A stretch of DNA of 64,000 bases from Fretibacterium sp. OH1220_COT-178. Lineage in GTDB: Bacteria; Synergistota; Synergistia; Synergistales; Aminobacteriaceae. The stretch lies in NCBI RefSeq assembly GCF_003860125.1, contig NZ_RQYL01000002.1, forward strand, positions 62,001 to 126,000, given 5' to 3'. Below are positions 45,395 through 53,394 of this stretch, piece after piece (positions within the stretch are counted from its first letter, which is position 1; each line of letters starts with the position of its first letter). The notes below the pieces were generated by a model. It had not been told where the DNA came from and did not search any database. It worked only from the letters and a program-made list of their open reading frames with translations. A program made the translations under genes and the position numbers.

Positions 45395-46582
45395 TCAAAA
45401 CGCCCGCTTGTCATCGGACTGAAGCGAACGTTTGACGAACAAATCCCTCTCCTCGCACAGGTCCACAAGTTGTTTTTCCAGCAGCCTTTTTCCGAACCGG
45501 TCGAGGTGAAGGGCAACCTTGGGGCGCACGAGATCCTTGCTGTAGGCCCCCACCACCGTCCCAACGCTCCCGTCCGAGAGCTCCACCAGGGAGCCCGCAG
45601 GATAGATCCCCACGGACATAAGCAACACCCTCATGACGTCGGGATCAAAATGTGCGGACATCGCTCCGGTCATCACGGACAGGGCCTCTCGGCTCGGCAT
45701 GGGGTCCTTGTAGACCCTCTTGGCGGTCAGGGCATCGAACACATCCGCGACCGCGGCGATCCTCGCCTCGATCGAAATCGTGTTCTTGTCCTGGTTGTCC
45801 GGGTAACCCCCGCCGTTGAAACGCTCGTGATGTCCCCGAATCACCTCGAGGGCACGACGGTCCGAAATGCCGTTCCTCACCGCCAGCTCGACGCCGAGCT
45901 CCGGATGCCTCTTCATGATGGCGAACTCCCCGTCCGTCAGCCTGCCCGGTTTGTTCAGGATGTCCAGAGGAACCCGGGCCTTTCCCAGGTCGTGCAGGAT
46001 GCCTCCGATGGCCATGAACTCGGCCAGTTCGGTGCGTCCCGGGAACATCCGCTCCGCCAGGAAGCTGGACAGCAGCGCGACATTGAGGGAGTGAACGCTC
46101 GTATATTCATCCCAACTCCGCACCTGCCCCAGGCAGAACATCAACTGAGGCGCTCCCGATATCCTTCGTGCGAGAGTCCGCCCCTGCTCCGCCAGGCTGT
46201 GAATATCCTCGGTGCTGCAGTCGCCCTCCTTGATTCGCCCGAAGACGTCCTCCACCTGGGAGACCGTTTGGCGCGCCAGCTCGGGATCGAGCGGCAGAAT
46301 TGCGGGGTCGGTCTCCCTCAAAAAGGCCTCCAGCTGCTCCATGCCGGGCTCTCCGGGCAACACGACGGGAACCGCAACGATATTCGCTCGCTGCAGCTTC
46401 GCCTGGACCTTGTCGATGGAGGCCTCGAGGGAGGACAGGCGAGTGCCTCGCGGAATGAGAATTCCCCCGGACTCGCCTATGATGTCGTCGGCCACCTCCC
46501 CCACGCCGGAACAAAAATTTGGCAGCTCCTCCAGAGGGACCTCCCGCCGGATCTTCGTCTCGGCGTTATGGGTTCCGTCCAT
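45395..46582 (-). CDS. HD-GYP domain phosphodiesterase-like protein
   Basis: The protein has 395 residues. The N-terminal ~150 residues form a variable sensory region. The HD-GYP domain spans ~155-330: VHSLNVALLSSFLAERM, GGILHDLGKARVPLDILNKPG (metal-binding HD), MKRHPELGVELA, IRGHHERFNGGGYPDN (the GYP signature) and ARIAAVADVFDALTAKR. These proteins hydrolyse cyclic di-GMP or related dinucleotides. All metal residues look intact. A ~60-residue C-terminal tail (VELSDGSVGTVVGAY) follows, as in many flagellar or motility-linked members. No motility genes are nearby. Confidence 0.92.
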   Translation of the reverse strand: MDGTHNAETKIRREVPLEELPNFCSGVGEVADDIIGESGGILIPRGTRLSSLEASIDKVQAKLQRANIVAVPVVLPGEPGMEQLEAFLRETDPAILPLDPELARQTVSQVEDVFGRIKEGDCSTEDIHSLAEQGRTLARRISGAPQLMFCLGQVRSWDEYTSVHSLNVALLSSFLAERMFPGRTELAEFMAIGGILHDLGKARVPLDILNKPGRLTDGEFAIMKRHPELGVELAVRNGISDRRALEVIRGHHERFNGGGYPDNQDKNTISIEARIAAVADVFDALTAKRVYKDPMPSREALSVMTGAMSAHFDPDVMRVLLMSVGIYPAGSLVELSDGSVGTVVGAYSKDLVRPKVALHLDRFGKRLLEKQLVDLCEERDLFVKRSLQSDDKRAF

Positions 46583-46634
46583 CTTCTAGACCTCCGCCGA
46601 GCGGCGAAAGAGGATGCTCTCTCCGAGCATTGAA

Positions 46635-47564
46635 CTAATTGCGTCCCCTATCGTAGATCTGGAACTTGATCCCTCTTCTGTAATCCTCTCCAAGGTCTCC
46701 TCCCGTCTCCACTTCGGGGAATTCTCCGCGCCTCAGGAAGCGCTGCGTCATCAGGAAGGAACGCCCAAGGTCGTTCAAGGACAGCCTCAGCTGGAAACGG
46801 GCGATCTCCCCCGCCTCGACGGTCCAGGGAAACAACGATCCGCCCCGGTCGTCCGACGCCGCCCCCCTTTCACGATAAAAGGCCCGATCGACCTCGATGT
46901 GCGCCCAGGGGAAAAGGGAGGGAAGCCGAAAGACGTGAGGCATGTCGGCATGGGTCTGGAACGGCCACTCGAAAACGGCGTCCCGCTCTCCCCCCTCCTT
47001 TAAGACGCAAACCCGAAGGCTTCCCTGTGCCGAGGGCCGATTGATCCACTCGTCCATCTCCAAAAGGACACCGCACCCTCCCTCGATCAGCTCCATCCAA
47101 GGCCTGTCCAGTGCGAGCCGTGCCAGGTAGGGGCTGTAGCAGGGAAGCTCGGCAATCGCACCGACGGCATCCGGACCGTAGACCTGATCGTGAGGGACAA
47201 GAAGCTCCCAGCTCTCCGCCGACACCTCGATCGTCTCCGGGGAGACGACCTCCCACAGGATGCGGTCGTTCCGGCGCTCGTGGACCATCACGAGCACCGG
47301 AAGGGAATGCTGAAGCCAATAGGCGACATGGGCCATCTCACCGCGGCATACGTACCCCCGGGCCGTGCGTTCGAGCTCGCCCTCCTCGTCGGAGCGAATC
47401 TGAAGGCCAACGACCTTGCCCATTTTGGGGTAGGCTTCGACAACCTCCAAATGGGCGTTCAGGCCCGTATCCCCACCGCGCTGCCCCCGGAAGATCAGTC
47501 CCGGAAGCCGTGCGGAGATCCGGCTTGCCGCATAGACGCCGATGCGCTCGGCCATATCGTTCAA
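46635..47564 (-). CDS. DUF4365 domain protein, possible nuclease-like sensor
   Basis: The protein has about 309 residues from TTG 47564, 7 bases after GAGGTG; ATG 47555 is the alternative. The N-terminal ~110 residues match DUF4365: RIGVYAASRISARLPGLIFRGQ, then GGDTGLNAHLEVVE, then GKVVGLQIRSDE, then HVAYWLQHSLPVLVMVH. That order (D...N/D...E...Q-x-K) recalls PD-(D/E)XK nucleases, but the usual catalytic Lys in QxK is Arg here and the second Asp is Asn, so activity is doubtful. The C-terminal ~200 residues are unfamiliar. DUF4365 proteins often turn up in defence contexts. This one lies 52 bases upstream of the HD-GYP gene on the same strand and could be co-transcribed. Confidence 0.8.
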   Translation of the reverse strand: MNDMAERIGVYAASRISARLPGLIFRGQRGGDTGLNAHLEVVEAYPKMGKVVGLQIRSDEEGELERTARGYVCRGEMAHVAYWLQHSLPVLVMVHERRNDRILWEVVSPETIEVSAESWELLVPHDQVYGPDAVGAIAELPCYSPYLARLALDRPWMELIEGGCGVLLEMDEWINRPSAQGSLRVCVLKEGGERDAVFEWPFQTHADMPHVFRLPSLFPWAHIEVDRAFYRERGAASDDRGGSLFPWTVEAGEIARFQLRLSLNDLGRSFLMTQRFLRRGEFPEVETGGDLGEDYRRGIKFQIYDRGRN

Positions 47565-47846
47565 GAGTCTCCACCTCACCTGATAAGGACTCGTTCCTAC
47601 AATCTTAAGTATTTTACCTCATTCCCCGGAGAAAAACGGCCCCGCTCGAATAAAAAAATGCCCTTTCCCCCAATCGCGCCGCGCGCCAAGCGTCCGGCCG
47701 TGGTAGACTTGAAAAATGGAAAACAGCGCTTTCCCGCGGGGTTCGGAGGCAAGACGATCCCGTACGAGTTCGCCGACGCCCGGACCGTTCCGCACTCGTT
47801 CGCCCGGGGTCGAGCAAAATTCGGATGAAAGACGAGGGACTCGGCC

Positions 47847-48836
47847 GTGAACGGTGAATTTCGCTCGACGTCAAACAGGGACCAGGGAGGCCTTCCCTTA
47901 AGCCAAGCGCTCCGACTGACGCCCCGGGCTCGGATGTGGTTTGCCGACGCGGCCCTGCTGGTGTGTGCCTTCTTGTGGGGACTGGGCTTTGTCGCCATGA
48001 AATCGGGGCTCTCCGCCTACTCCACCTGGTGGCTGCTTCTCCTGCGTTTCGGCGGCGGAACGCTCCTGATGCTGATCTTTTTCGCACGGCGCATCAAGAG
48101 AGCCTGCGGCAAAGATTTGTGCGGCGGGGCCGTCATCGGCCTGCTTCTGTTCATGGGCATGGGGCTCCAAACCCTGGGGCTGAATTACACCACCGCAGGC
48201 AAACAGGCCTTTTTGACCGCGGGTTACGTGGTCCTCGTTCCCCTGCTCCTGTGGGCGATACGTCGGGTCTTCCCCGGAATCATCACCCTGGCGTGTTCCC
48301 TCGTATGCTTTGCGGGAATGGCGCTGCTGACATCGGATCTCGCCGGGCCGATAAACATCGGAGACATCCTGACCGTCATCTCGACCTTCTTCTTCGCGGG
48401 ACAGATCATCGCCATAGGATACTACGCGGCCGGAGGGGACCCCATCGTACTGACCTTCGTCCAATTTCTGGTCACGGCAACGCTCTCCGGATCGATGGGA
48501 CTCGTCTCCGGGGACCCCTTCGTGTGGCAGGGCACCAGGGGGCTTCTCTCGGTCGTGTTCGCGACCTTCTTTGGAACCTTCGCCTGCTTCCTCATCCAGA
48601 ACTGCGCCCAAAAATTCACCCTGCCGAGCCATGCCGCCCTTCTGCTGGGACTCGAATCCGTGTTCGGCCTTCTCGGCGGCATCCTTCTGCTCGGCGAGGT
48701 TTTTACATTCCGGATGGCGGTCGGCTGTGCGCTGATCTTCTCCTCCGTCCTTCTCGTCGAGCTGGCTCCCCTCCTCCGCGCGCCCCATGGAGGTTCCTCG
48801 ATCCCTGCCTCTCCGCCCCGGGAAGAAGATTTTTGA
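47847..48836 (+). CDS. EamA/DMT-family transporter
   Basis: The protein has 329 residues, starting at GTG 47847 behind GAGGG. There are about ten membrane segments in two EamA repeats (LLVCAFLWGLGFVAMKSGL and FFFAGQIIAIGYYAAGG), the loop GLNYTTAGKQAFLTAGYVVLVPLLL and the end block SVFGLLGGILLLGEVFTFRMAVGCALI. DMT exporters move amino acids or metabolites. The substrate is unknown. The last 134 bases overlap the end of the convergent ygiQ gene, so one of the two C-terminal tails is probably not under selection. Confidence 0.9.
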   Translation: MNGEFRSTSNRDQGGLPLSQALRLTPRARMWFADAALLVCAFLWGLGFVAMKSGLSAYSTWWLLLLRFGGGTLLMLIFFARRIKRACGKDLCGGAVIGLLLFMGMGLQTLGLNYTTAGKQAFLTAGYVVLVPLLLWAIRRVFPGIITLACSLVCFAGMALLTSDLAGPINIGDILTVISTFFFAGQIIAIGYYAAGGDPIVLTFVQFLVTATLSGSMGLVSGDPFVWQGTRGLLSVVFATFFGTFACFLIQNCAQKFTLPSHAALLLGLESVFGLLGGILLLGEVFTFRMAVGCALIFSSVLLVELAPLLRAPHGGSSIPASPPREEDF

Positions 48837-50670
48837 CGCAGTCCATCCTGCCGGCCCTTTTCAAGGCCTCCAGAACCCGCTCGCGGTGCCGGGGCATTCG
48901 ATGCTGGAGCAGGGCGCGCTGATCGCGCCGCTCCCCCTCGGTCCTGGGGACGAAGATTTTCTCCCGAGTAAAGGGATCGATCCCGGTATAGTACATGCAG
49001 GTCGCCAGGCTCCCCGGCGTGGGGATGAAGTCCTGGACCTGCTCGGGACAAAAATCCAGCTCCGCGGCGAACTCCGCAAGCTCCACGGACTCCTTCAAGC
49101 CGGAGCCGGGATGCGACGTCATAAAGTACGGCACGAGGTACTGCCGCTTGCCCAGGCGCTCGTTGACGGCCGCGTAGAGGGCCATGAACTTTCGGTACTG
49201 TCCGATGTCCCCCTTCCTCATGCGCTTCAGCACCGCAGGGGAAGCGTGTTCGGGCGCCACCTTGAGCTGTCCGCTGACGTGGTGCGCGCACAGTTCCTCC
49301 AGGAACGCGCGCCCCCCCTGAACGTCCAGCAGAAGGTAGTCGTAGCGCAGGCCCGAACGAACGAACACCTTTTTCACCCCGGGAACCGCCCTGCACTTTC
49401 TCAAGAGCTCGAGGTAATCCGCATGGCTGGTGTCCAGGTTCCTGCAGGGCGTCGGGAACAGACATTCCCTCCCCTTGCAGGCCCCTCGATCGACCTGGCA
49501 GGAGCAGGAGGGATGCCGGAAATTCGCCGTCGGGCCCCCCACGTCGTGAATATACCCCTTGAACCCCGGCAGGGTTGTCAGGATTCGAACCTCCCGAAGA
49601 ATCGACTCGTGGCTGCGGGCTTGAATGATCCGTCCCTGATGGGCATGGATGGCGCAGAAGGCGCAGCTTCCGAAACAGCCCCGATGGCTGGTTACGCTGA
49701 ACTTGACCTCGGAGAGGGCGGGGACGCCGCCCGCGGCATCGTACATCGGGTGCCAGGCTCTGGCATAGGGAAGGTCGTAGACGCGGTCCATCTCCCCTTC
49801 CGAGAGGGGGGAGGCGGGGGGAAGCTGGACCACGGCCTTTTTTTCATGGCGCTGTACGAGGGCCTTGCCCCAGATCGGGTCCTGTTCCAGAGAGGCAAGC
49901 CGGTAGGCCTCGGCAAAGCGGCGCTTGTCCTCCGCAACCTCCATCCAGGACGGCAACTCGAGAAACGTCTCCGGCAGTTCGTCCGCCCCCGCGGCATAAC
50001 AAGTGCCCCTCACGCTGCGGACCGCGCCGATCGGAACCCCCGCGGCCAAAGCGCCGGCAATCTCCAGAATCGGCCGCTCCCCCATTCCATAGACCAGAAG
50101 GTCGGCCTGACTGTCGACCAGGATGGAGCGCCTCAGGGCATCCGACCAGTAGTCGTAGTGAGCGAAGCGTCGCAAACTGGCCTCGATCCCGCCGATAATC
50201 AAAGGAATATCCCCCCAAAGGCGGCGCACACATTGACAGTAGACCAGGGTCGCACGGTCGGGGCGCAACCCCCTGCGCCCTCCGGGAGAATAGGCGTCCG
50301 TGCCGCGCACCTTCTTCGCTGCGGTCAGCTTGCCGAGCATGGAATCCAGATTTCCGGCTCCCACGAGGACTCCGAGGCGGGGACGTCCCATGACGAGAAA
50401 ATCGTCGTCCCGGCGCCAGTCCGGCTGTGCAGCGATGCCGACCCTGTAGCCCTCGCGTTCGAGAAGACGACAGATCAGTGCGGCCGCAAAAGAAGGATGG
50501 TCGACGTAGGCATCGCCGCTGACGAACAGAAAGTCCAGGGCATCCCATCCACGGGCATCCATATCCCCGCGGGTCACGGGCAAAAAAGCCGTGCGTCCCG
50601 TAAGGGACGGCCTCCCGCCCCGTCCTCCCCAGCTCGACCGAGACACGCTCCCTCCTCCTCTCGAATCCAT
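48703..50670 (-). CDS. ygiQ: YgiQ-type (UPF0313) radical SAM protein
   Basis: The protein has about 655 residues from ATG 50670, 6 bases after GGGAGG. An N-terminal cobalamin-binding-like Rossmann region (FLFVSGDAYVDHPSFAAALI near residue 45) precedes the radical-SAM core with HRGCFGSCAFCAIHAHQGR. Other hallmarks are GGPTANFRHPSC, CLFPTPCRNLDTSHADYLELL, APEHASPAVLKRM, YLVPYFMTSHPGSGL and DFIPTPGSLATCMYYTGIDPF. The reaction is unknown. The final ~35 Arg/Gly-rich residues lie antisense to eamA and are not conserved in what I know of the family. Confidence 0.92.
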   Translation of the reverse strand: MDSRGGGSVSRSSWGGRGGRPSLTGRTAFLPVTRGDMDARGWDALDFLFVSGDAYVDHPSFAAALICRLLEREGYRVGIAAQPDWRRDDDFLVMGRPRLGVLVGAGNLDSMLGKLTAAKKVRGTDAYSPGGRRGLRPDRATLVYCQCVRRLWGDIPLIIGGIEASLRRFAHYDYWSDALRRSILVDSQADLLVYGMGERPILEIAGALAAGVPIGAVRSVRGTCYAAGADELPETFLELPSWMEVAEDKRRFAEAYRLASLEQDPIWGKALVQRHEKKAVVQLPPASPLSEGEMDRVYDLPYARAWHPMYDAAGGVPALSEVKFSVTSHRGCFGSCAFCAIHAHQGRIIQARSHESILREVRILTTLPGFKGYIHDVGGPTANFRHPSCSCQVDRGACKGRECLFPTPCRNLDTSHADYLELLRKCRAVPGVKKVFVRSGLRYDYLLLDVQGGRAFLEELCAHHVSGQLKVAPEHASPAVLKRMRKGDIGQYRKFMALYAAVNERLGKRQYLVPYFMTSHPGSGLKESVELAEFAAELDFCPEQVQDFIPTPGSLATCMYYTGIDPFTREKIFVPRTEGERRDQRALLQHRMPRHRERVLEALKRAGRMDCVKNLLPGAERQGSRNLHGARGGGEPARREGRRRRSAHSRPPSGM

Positions 50671-50699
50671 GAAAGTCCTCCCGCAGATTATGCACAGAC

Positions 50700-50737
50700 A
50701 AAAGAAGGCTCGGGCGTTTGACCCCAAGCCTTCTTTT
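50700..50737 (-). terminator. Intrinsic terminator of tRNA-Pro
   Basis: On the reverse strand AAAAGAAGGCT and AGCCTTCTTTT are perfect complements with a 16-base loop, and the 3' arm supplies the T run. It lies directly after the tRNA. Confidence 0.85.
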
Positions 50738-50745
50738 ACAGTCCA

Positions 50746-50823
<78 letters not shown>

Positions 50824-50876
50824 AAAAAATCTTCGCTTCCAGCGGCCGGCACCGCCTCGCAAAGACGAAGGGAATT

Positions 50877-51986
50877 CTAACACTTTCCCATTATCTCGTC
50901 AAACAGAATCTCGTTTTCCTCAAACGCCCTCAGGAACTTGCGACTCGGGGCCGGAAGGGTGAGGCCGGACAAATTTTGAAAGGGAACGAGCCTCCAGGTC
51001 TCCGGATCCGCGATATGGGGCGCCGACCCCATGCGACAGACCACAACCCAGGCCCTCACTCGATGCGTCGTGAAGGAAAAATCCACCCGCCCCGCCTCCC
51101 GACAGGAGTCGGGGAAGAGGCCCCATGGGCGTCCCCAATCCCGGCAGTCGGCCTCGAAGTCCTCGGACTCGCGCTCGAACCACGGCAGTTCCCACATCGA
51201 TGCCCAAAGCCCCCGGTCCGGACGCCGACGCAGCAGACACCCTCTATCCGCAAGGCATACGACCCCCCATGCCTCGATTCGACGCACGTCGGAACGAAGC
51301 CGGGGCAAAGGACGGCTGAGGGGATCGGAACGCTCTGCGGCCCTGCAATACGGACGCCAGGGGCATTTTGGACACTCCGCACTTCGGGGCAGACAGACCG
51401 TCGCCCCCAGGTCCATCAACCCCTGGTTCAGCTCCCTGGCACGACCTTCCGGAAGCATGCGCCCAACGACCTGAGTCACCCGCCGTCTGAGCGCAGCGCT
51501 CCCCGCGGGAAGCGCGATGTCCTCGAAGCGCGCGATCACCCGTTCGGCATTGCCGTCCACCGCAGGAACGGAGAGGTTGTAGGCCACGCTAGCCACGGCC
51601 CCGGCGGTGTACTCCCCTATCCCCGGATAGGAACGAAGCCTCTCCGCGGACGGGGGCGGCAGGGTAAGTCCCTCCGCCGCCATCGCTCTGGCGGACCTCA
51701 GCAGATTGCGGCAACGGGAATAATACCCAAGCCCCTCCCAGAGCTTCAGGACATCCGACTCGTCGGCGCGAGCCAGGGAGACGAGGTCCGGATAGGCCGC
51801 CATCCACCGCTCGAAGTATGGCAGCACCGTCCCCACCTGCGTCTGTTGCAACATGAATTCCGACACCAGCACCTTATAGGGATCGTAGCCCTCACGCCAG
51901 GGCAAGGCCCGCGCGTTGCGGGCGAACCAGTCCGCCAGGAGACGGCCGCAGAGCGCCTCCCGCTCCGTCGGTGAAAAACGGTTCAT
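50877..51986 (-). CDS. mutY: A/G-specific adenine glycosylase
   Basis: The protein has 369 residues; ATG 51986 follows AAGGTGAG. The helix-hairpin-helix glycosylase domain shows LPWREGYDPYKVLVSEFMLQQTQV, LGYYSRCRNLL, YPGIGEYTAGAVASVAY and VDGNAERVI, with the catalytic Glu (SEFMLQQT) and Asp. The [4Fe-4S] loop is CLPRSAECPKCPWRPYC. A C-terminal NUDIX-like domain recognises 8-oxoG (GLWASMWELPWFE). It removes A mispaired with 8-oxoG. It is probably expressed separately from the tRNA ~50 bases downstream. Confidence 0.95.
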   Translation of the reverse strand: MNRFSPTEREALCGRLLADWFARNARALPWREGYDPYKVLVSEFMLQQTQVGTVLPYFERWMAAYPDLVSLARADESDVLKLWEGLGYYSRCRNLLRSARAMAAEGLTLPPPSAERLRSYPGIGEYTAGAVASVAYNLSVPAVDGNAERVIARFEDIALPAGSAALRRRVTQVVGRMLPEGRARELNQGLMDLGATVCLPRSAECPKCPWRPYCRAAERSDPLSRPLPRLRSDVRRIEAWGVVCLADRGCLLRRRPDRGLWASMWELPWFERESEDFEADCRDWGRPWGLFPDSCREAGRVDFSFTTHRVRAWVVVCRMGSAPHIADPETWRLVPFQNLSGLTLPAPSRKFLRAFEENEILFDEIMGKC

Positions 51987-52383
51987 GCTCACCTTCTCGG
52001 CGCTCTCAGGCGCCCCCACAGGCAGGTTCCGGGTTCGGCCCCCGCACCGAACGACCCTCCCGCCGCCCCCATCCAGTGCAAGGGGCGGTCTTCCGATCGC
52101 GATGCGAACCTCCCGATCCGCCGTCGACGCCGCGCACAGGGGCCGCCCAAGCCCCCTCGAGCGGACAGGGCGCAATCGGCAATGCGGACCTATGCGGCCT
52201 TCGCAACATGGGACACCCTCTCCTTTCCGATACAAAATGGGACGGAAGCCGGCAACCATCCGGGCATCACGATGGCAATACGACCGGGCTCCACCGCCGG
52301 CGCACCGTGTATTATAATAAAAGAAGCTGGCGGAAGAGCGTAACGCGTCCAGACTCTGAGATAAAAAATGGGAGGACTGTTCA
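51987..52383 (+). other. Intergenic region with the sugar ABC operon promoter
   Basis: About 400 bases lie between divergent mutY and the ABC operon. A perfect TATAAT at 52313-52318 on the plus strand sits ~65 bases upstream of the binding-protein start and has no good -35, which suggests an activator. Short reverse-strand frames of ~65 residues here show no recognisable domain. Confidence 0.5.
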
Positions 52384-53325
52384 ATGAAGCGCATTCTTTT
52401 GTTCGCTCTGGTTATGAGCCTGTTCTGTGCTCCGGCGTCGCTTGCGGCCGAGACGAAACCCGTCGTCGGACTCGTCATGAAGTCGCTGGCCAACGAGTTT
52501 TTCAAAACCATGGAGGAGGGAGCGGTCAAATATGCTCAGGAGGACGGCTCCTTTACGCTCATTCCTGTGGGAATGAACTCCGAGACGGATATCGACACCC
52601 AGATCAGCGCCATGGAGAACTTCATCACCCAGAAGGTCGACTTCATCGTTCTGGCGCCCGCGGATTCCGTCGGCCTGGTCCCCTCGGTCAAGAAGGCCGT
52701 CGACGCGGGAATTCCCGTGGTCAACTTCGACGTCACCCTCGACAAGAAGGCCCTCGTGGATAACGGACTTCCCGAGAACTTCCTGTTCGTCGGCCCGGAC
52801 AATACCCTGGGCTCCGAGCTTGTGGGCAAGTACATGGCCGAGAAGCTGGGCAAGGGCGCGAAGGTGATCATCATCGAGGGGAACCCCGGTGCGGATAATG
52901 CAAAACAGCGCAAAGCCGGTTTCATGAAGGTCGTGGACGAGTATCAGCTCGATCTGCTGGCGTCGACGACGGCCCACTGGGAGACCGAGGAGGCCAACAC
53001 CGTCATGACCAATCTGTTGACCAAACACCCCGACGTGCAGGGCGTGATGTGCGCCAACGATTCCATGGCCCTGGGCGTCGTCAAGGCCATCGAGGCGGCG
53101 GGCAAGCTCGACAAGATCGCCGTCGTCGGGTTCGACAACATCGAGGCCTGTCAGAACCTGATTCTGGAGGGCAAGATGCTGGCAACGGTCGACCAGTTCG
53201 GCCCCGACATGGCCGCCAATGCAATCAAGGTCGGATTCCGCATCAAGAAAGGCGAGAAACTCGAGGGATGGGAGAAGACTCCGGTGGAGGTCGTCTCCAA
53301 GGAGACGCTTGAGGCCAAGAAATAG
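52384..53325 (+). CDS. Sugar ABC transporter periplasmic binding protein (RbsB-like)
   Basis: The protein has 313 residues; ATG 52384 follows GGGAGGA. A signal peptide (MKRILLFALVMSLFCAPASLAA) precedes a type-I two-lobe binding protein of the ribose/galactose group: VVGLVMKSLANEFFKTMEEGA, DFIVLAPADSVGLVPSVKKA, VVNFDVTLDKKALVDN, IIIEGNPGADNAKQRKAGF, VMCANDSMALGVVKAIE, VVGFDNIEACQNLI. It captures a sugar or autoinducer-like ligand for the ATPase and permease downstream. Gene order B-A-C with a hairpin after B is typical and lets the binding protein accumulate in excess. Confidence 0.94.
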   Translation: MKRILLFALVMSLFCAPASLAAETKPVVGLVMKSLANEFFKTMEEGAVKYAQEDGSFTLIPVGMNSETDIDTQISAMENFITQKVDFIVLAPADSVGLVPSVKKAVDAGIPVVNFDVTLDKKALVDNGLPENFLFVGPDNTLGSELVGKYMAEKLGKGAKVIIIEGNPGADNAKQRKAGFMKVVDEYQLDLLASTTAHWETEEANTVMTNLLTKHPDVQGVMCANDSMALGVVKAIEAAGKLDKIAVVGFDNIEACQNLILEGKMLATVDQFGPDMAANAIKVGFRIKKGEKLEGWEKTPVEVVSKETLEAKK

Positions 53326-53339
53326 CTCGACTCCATAAG

Positions 53340-53360
53340 AGGGGGGCTCCAAGCCCCCCT
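53340..53360 (+). repeat. Hairpin between binding-protein and ATPase genes
   Basis: AGGGGGGCT pairs perfectly with AGCCCCCCT around a three-base CCA loop. It has no T run. It probably protects the upstream mRNA and keeps the binding protein abundant. Confidence 0.7.
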
Positions 53361-53394
53361 CCTCAAAAAAAGCGGTGAAGGCTCGCGAGAGGTC

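Noticed and set aside
47658-47828. 56-residue forward frame before eamA
   Set aside because: It has no ribosome site, no recognisable domain and an unremarkable sequence.
52006-52209. 67-residue reverse frame upstream of mutY
   Set aside because: It has poor initiation signals and Gly/Arg/Pro-rich shadow-like composition.
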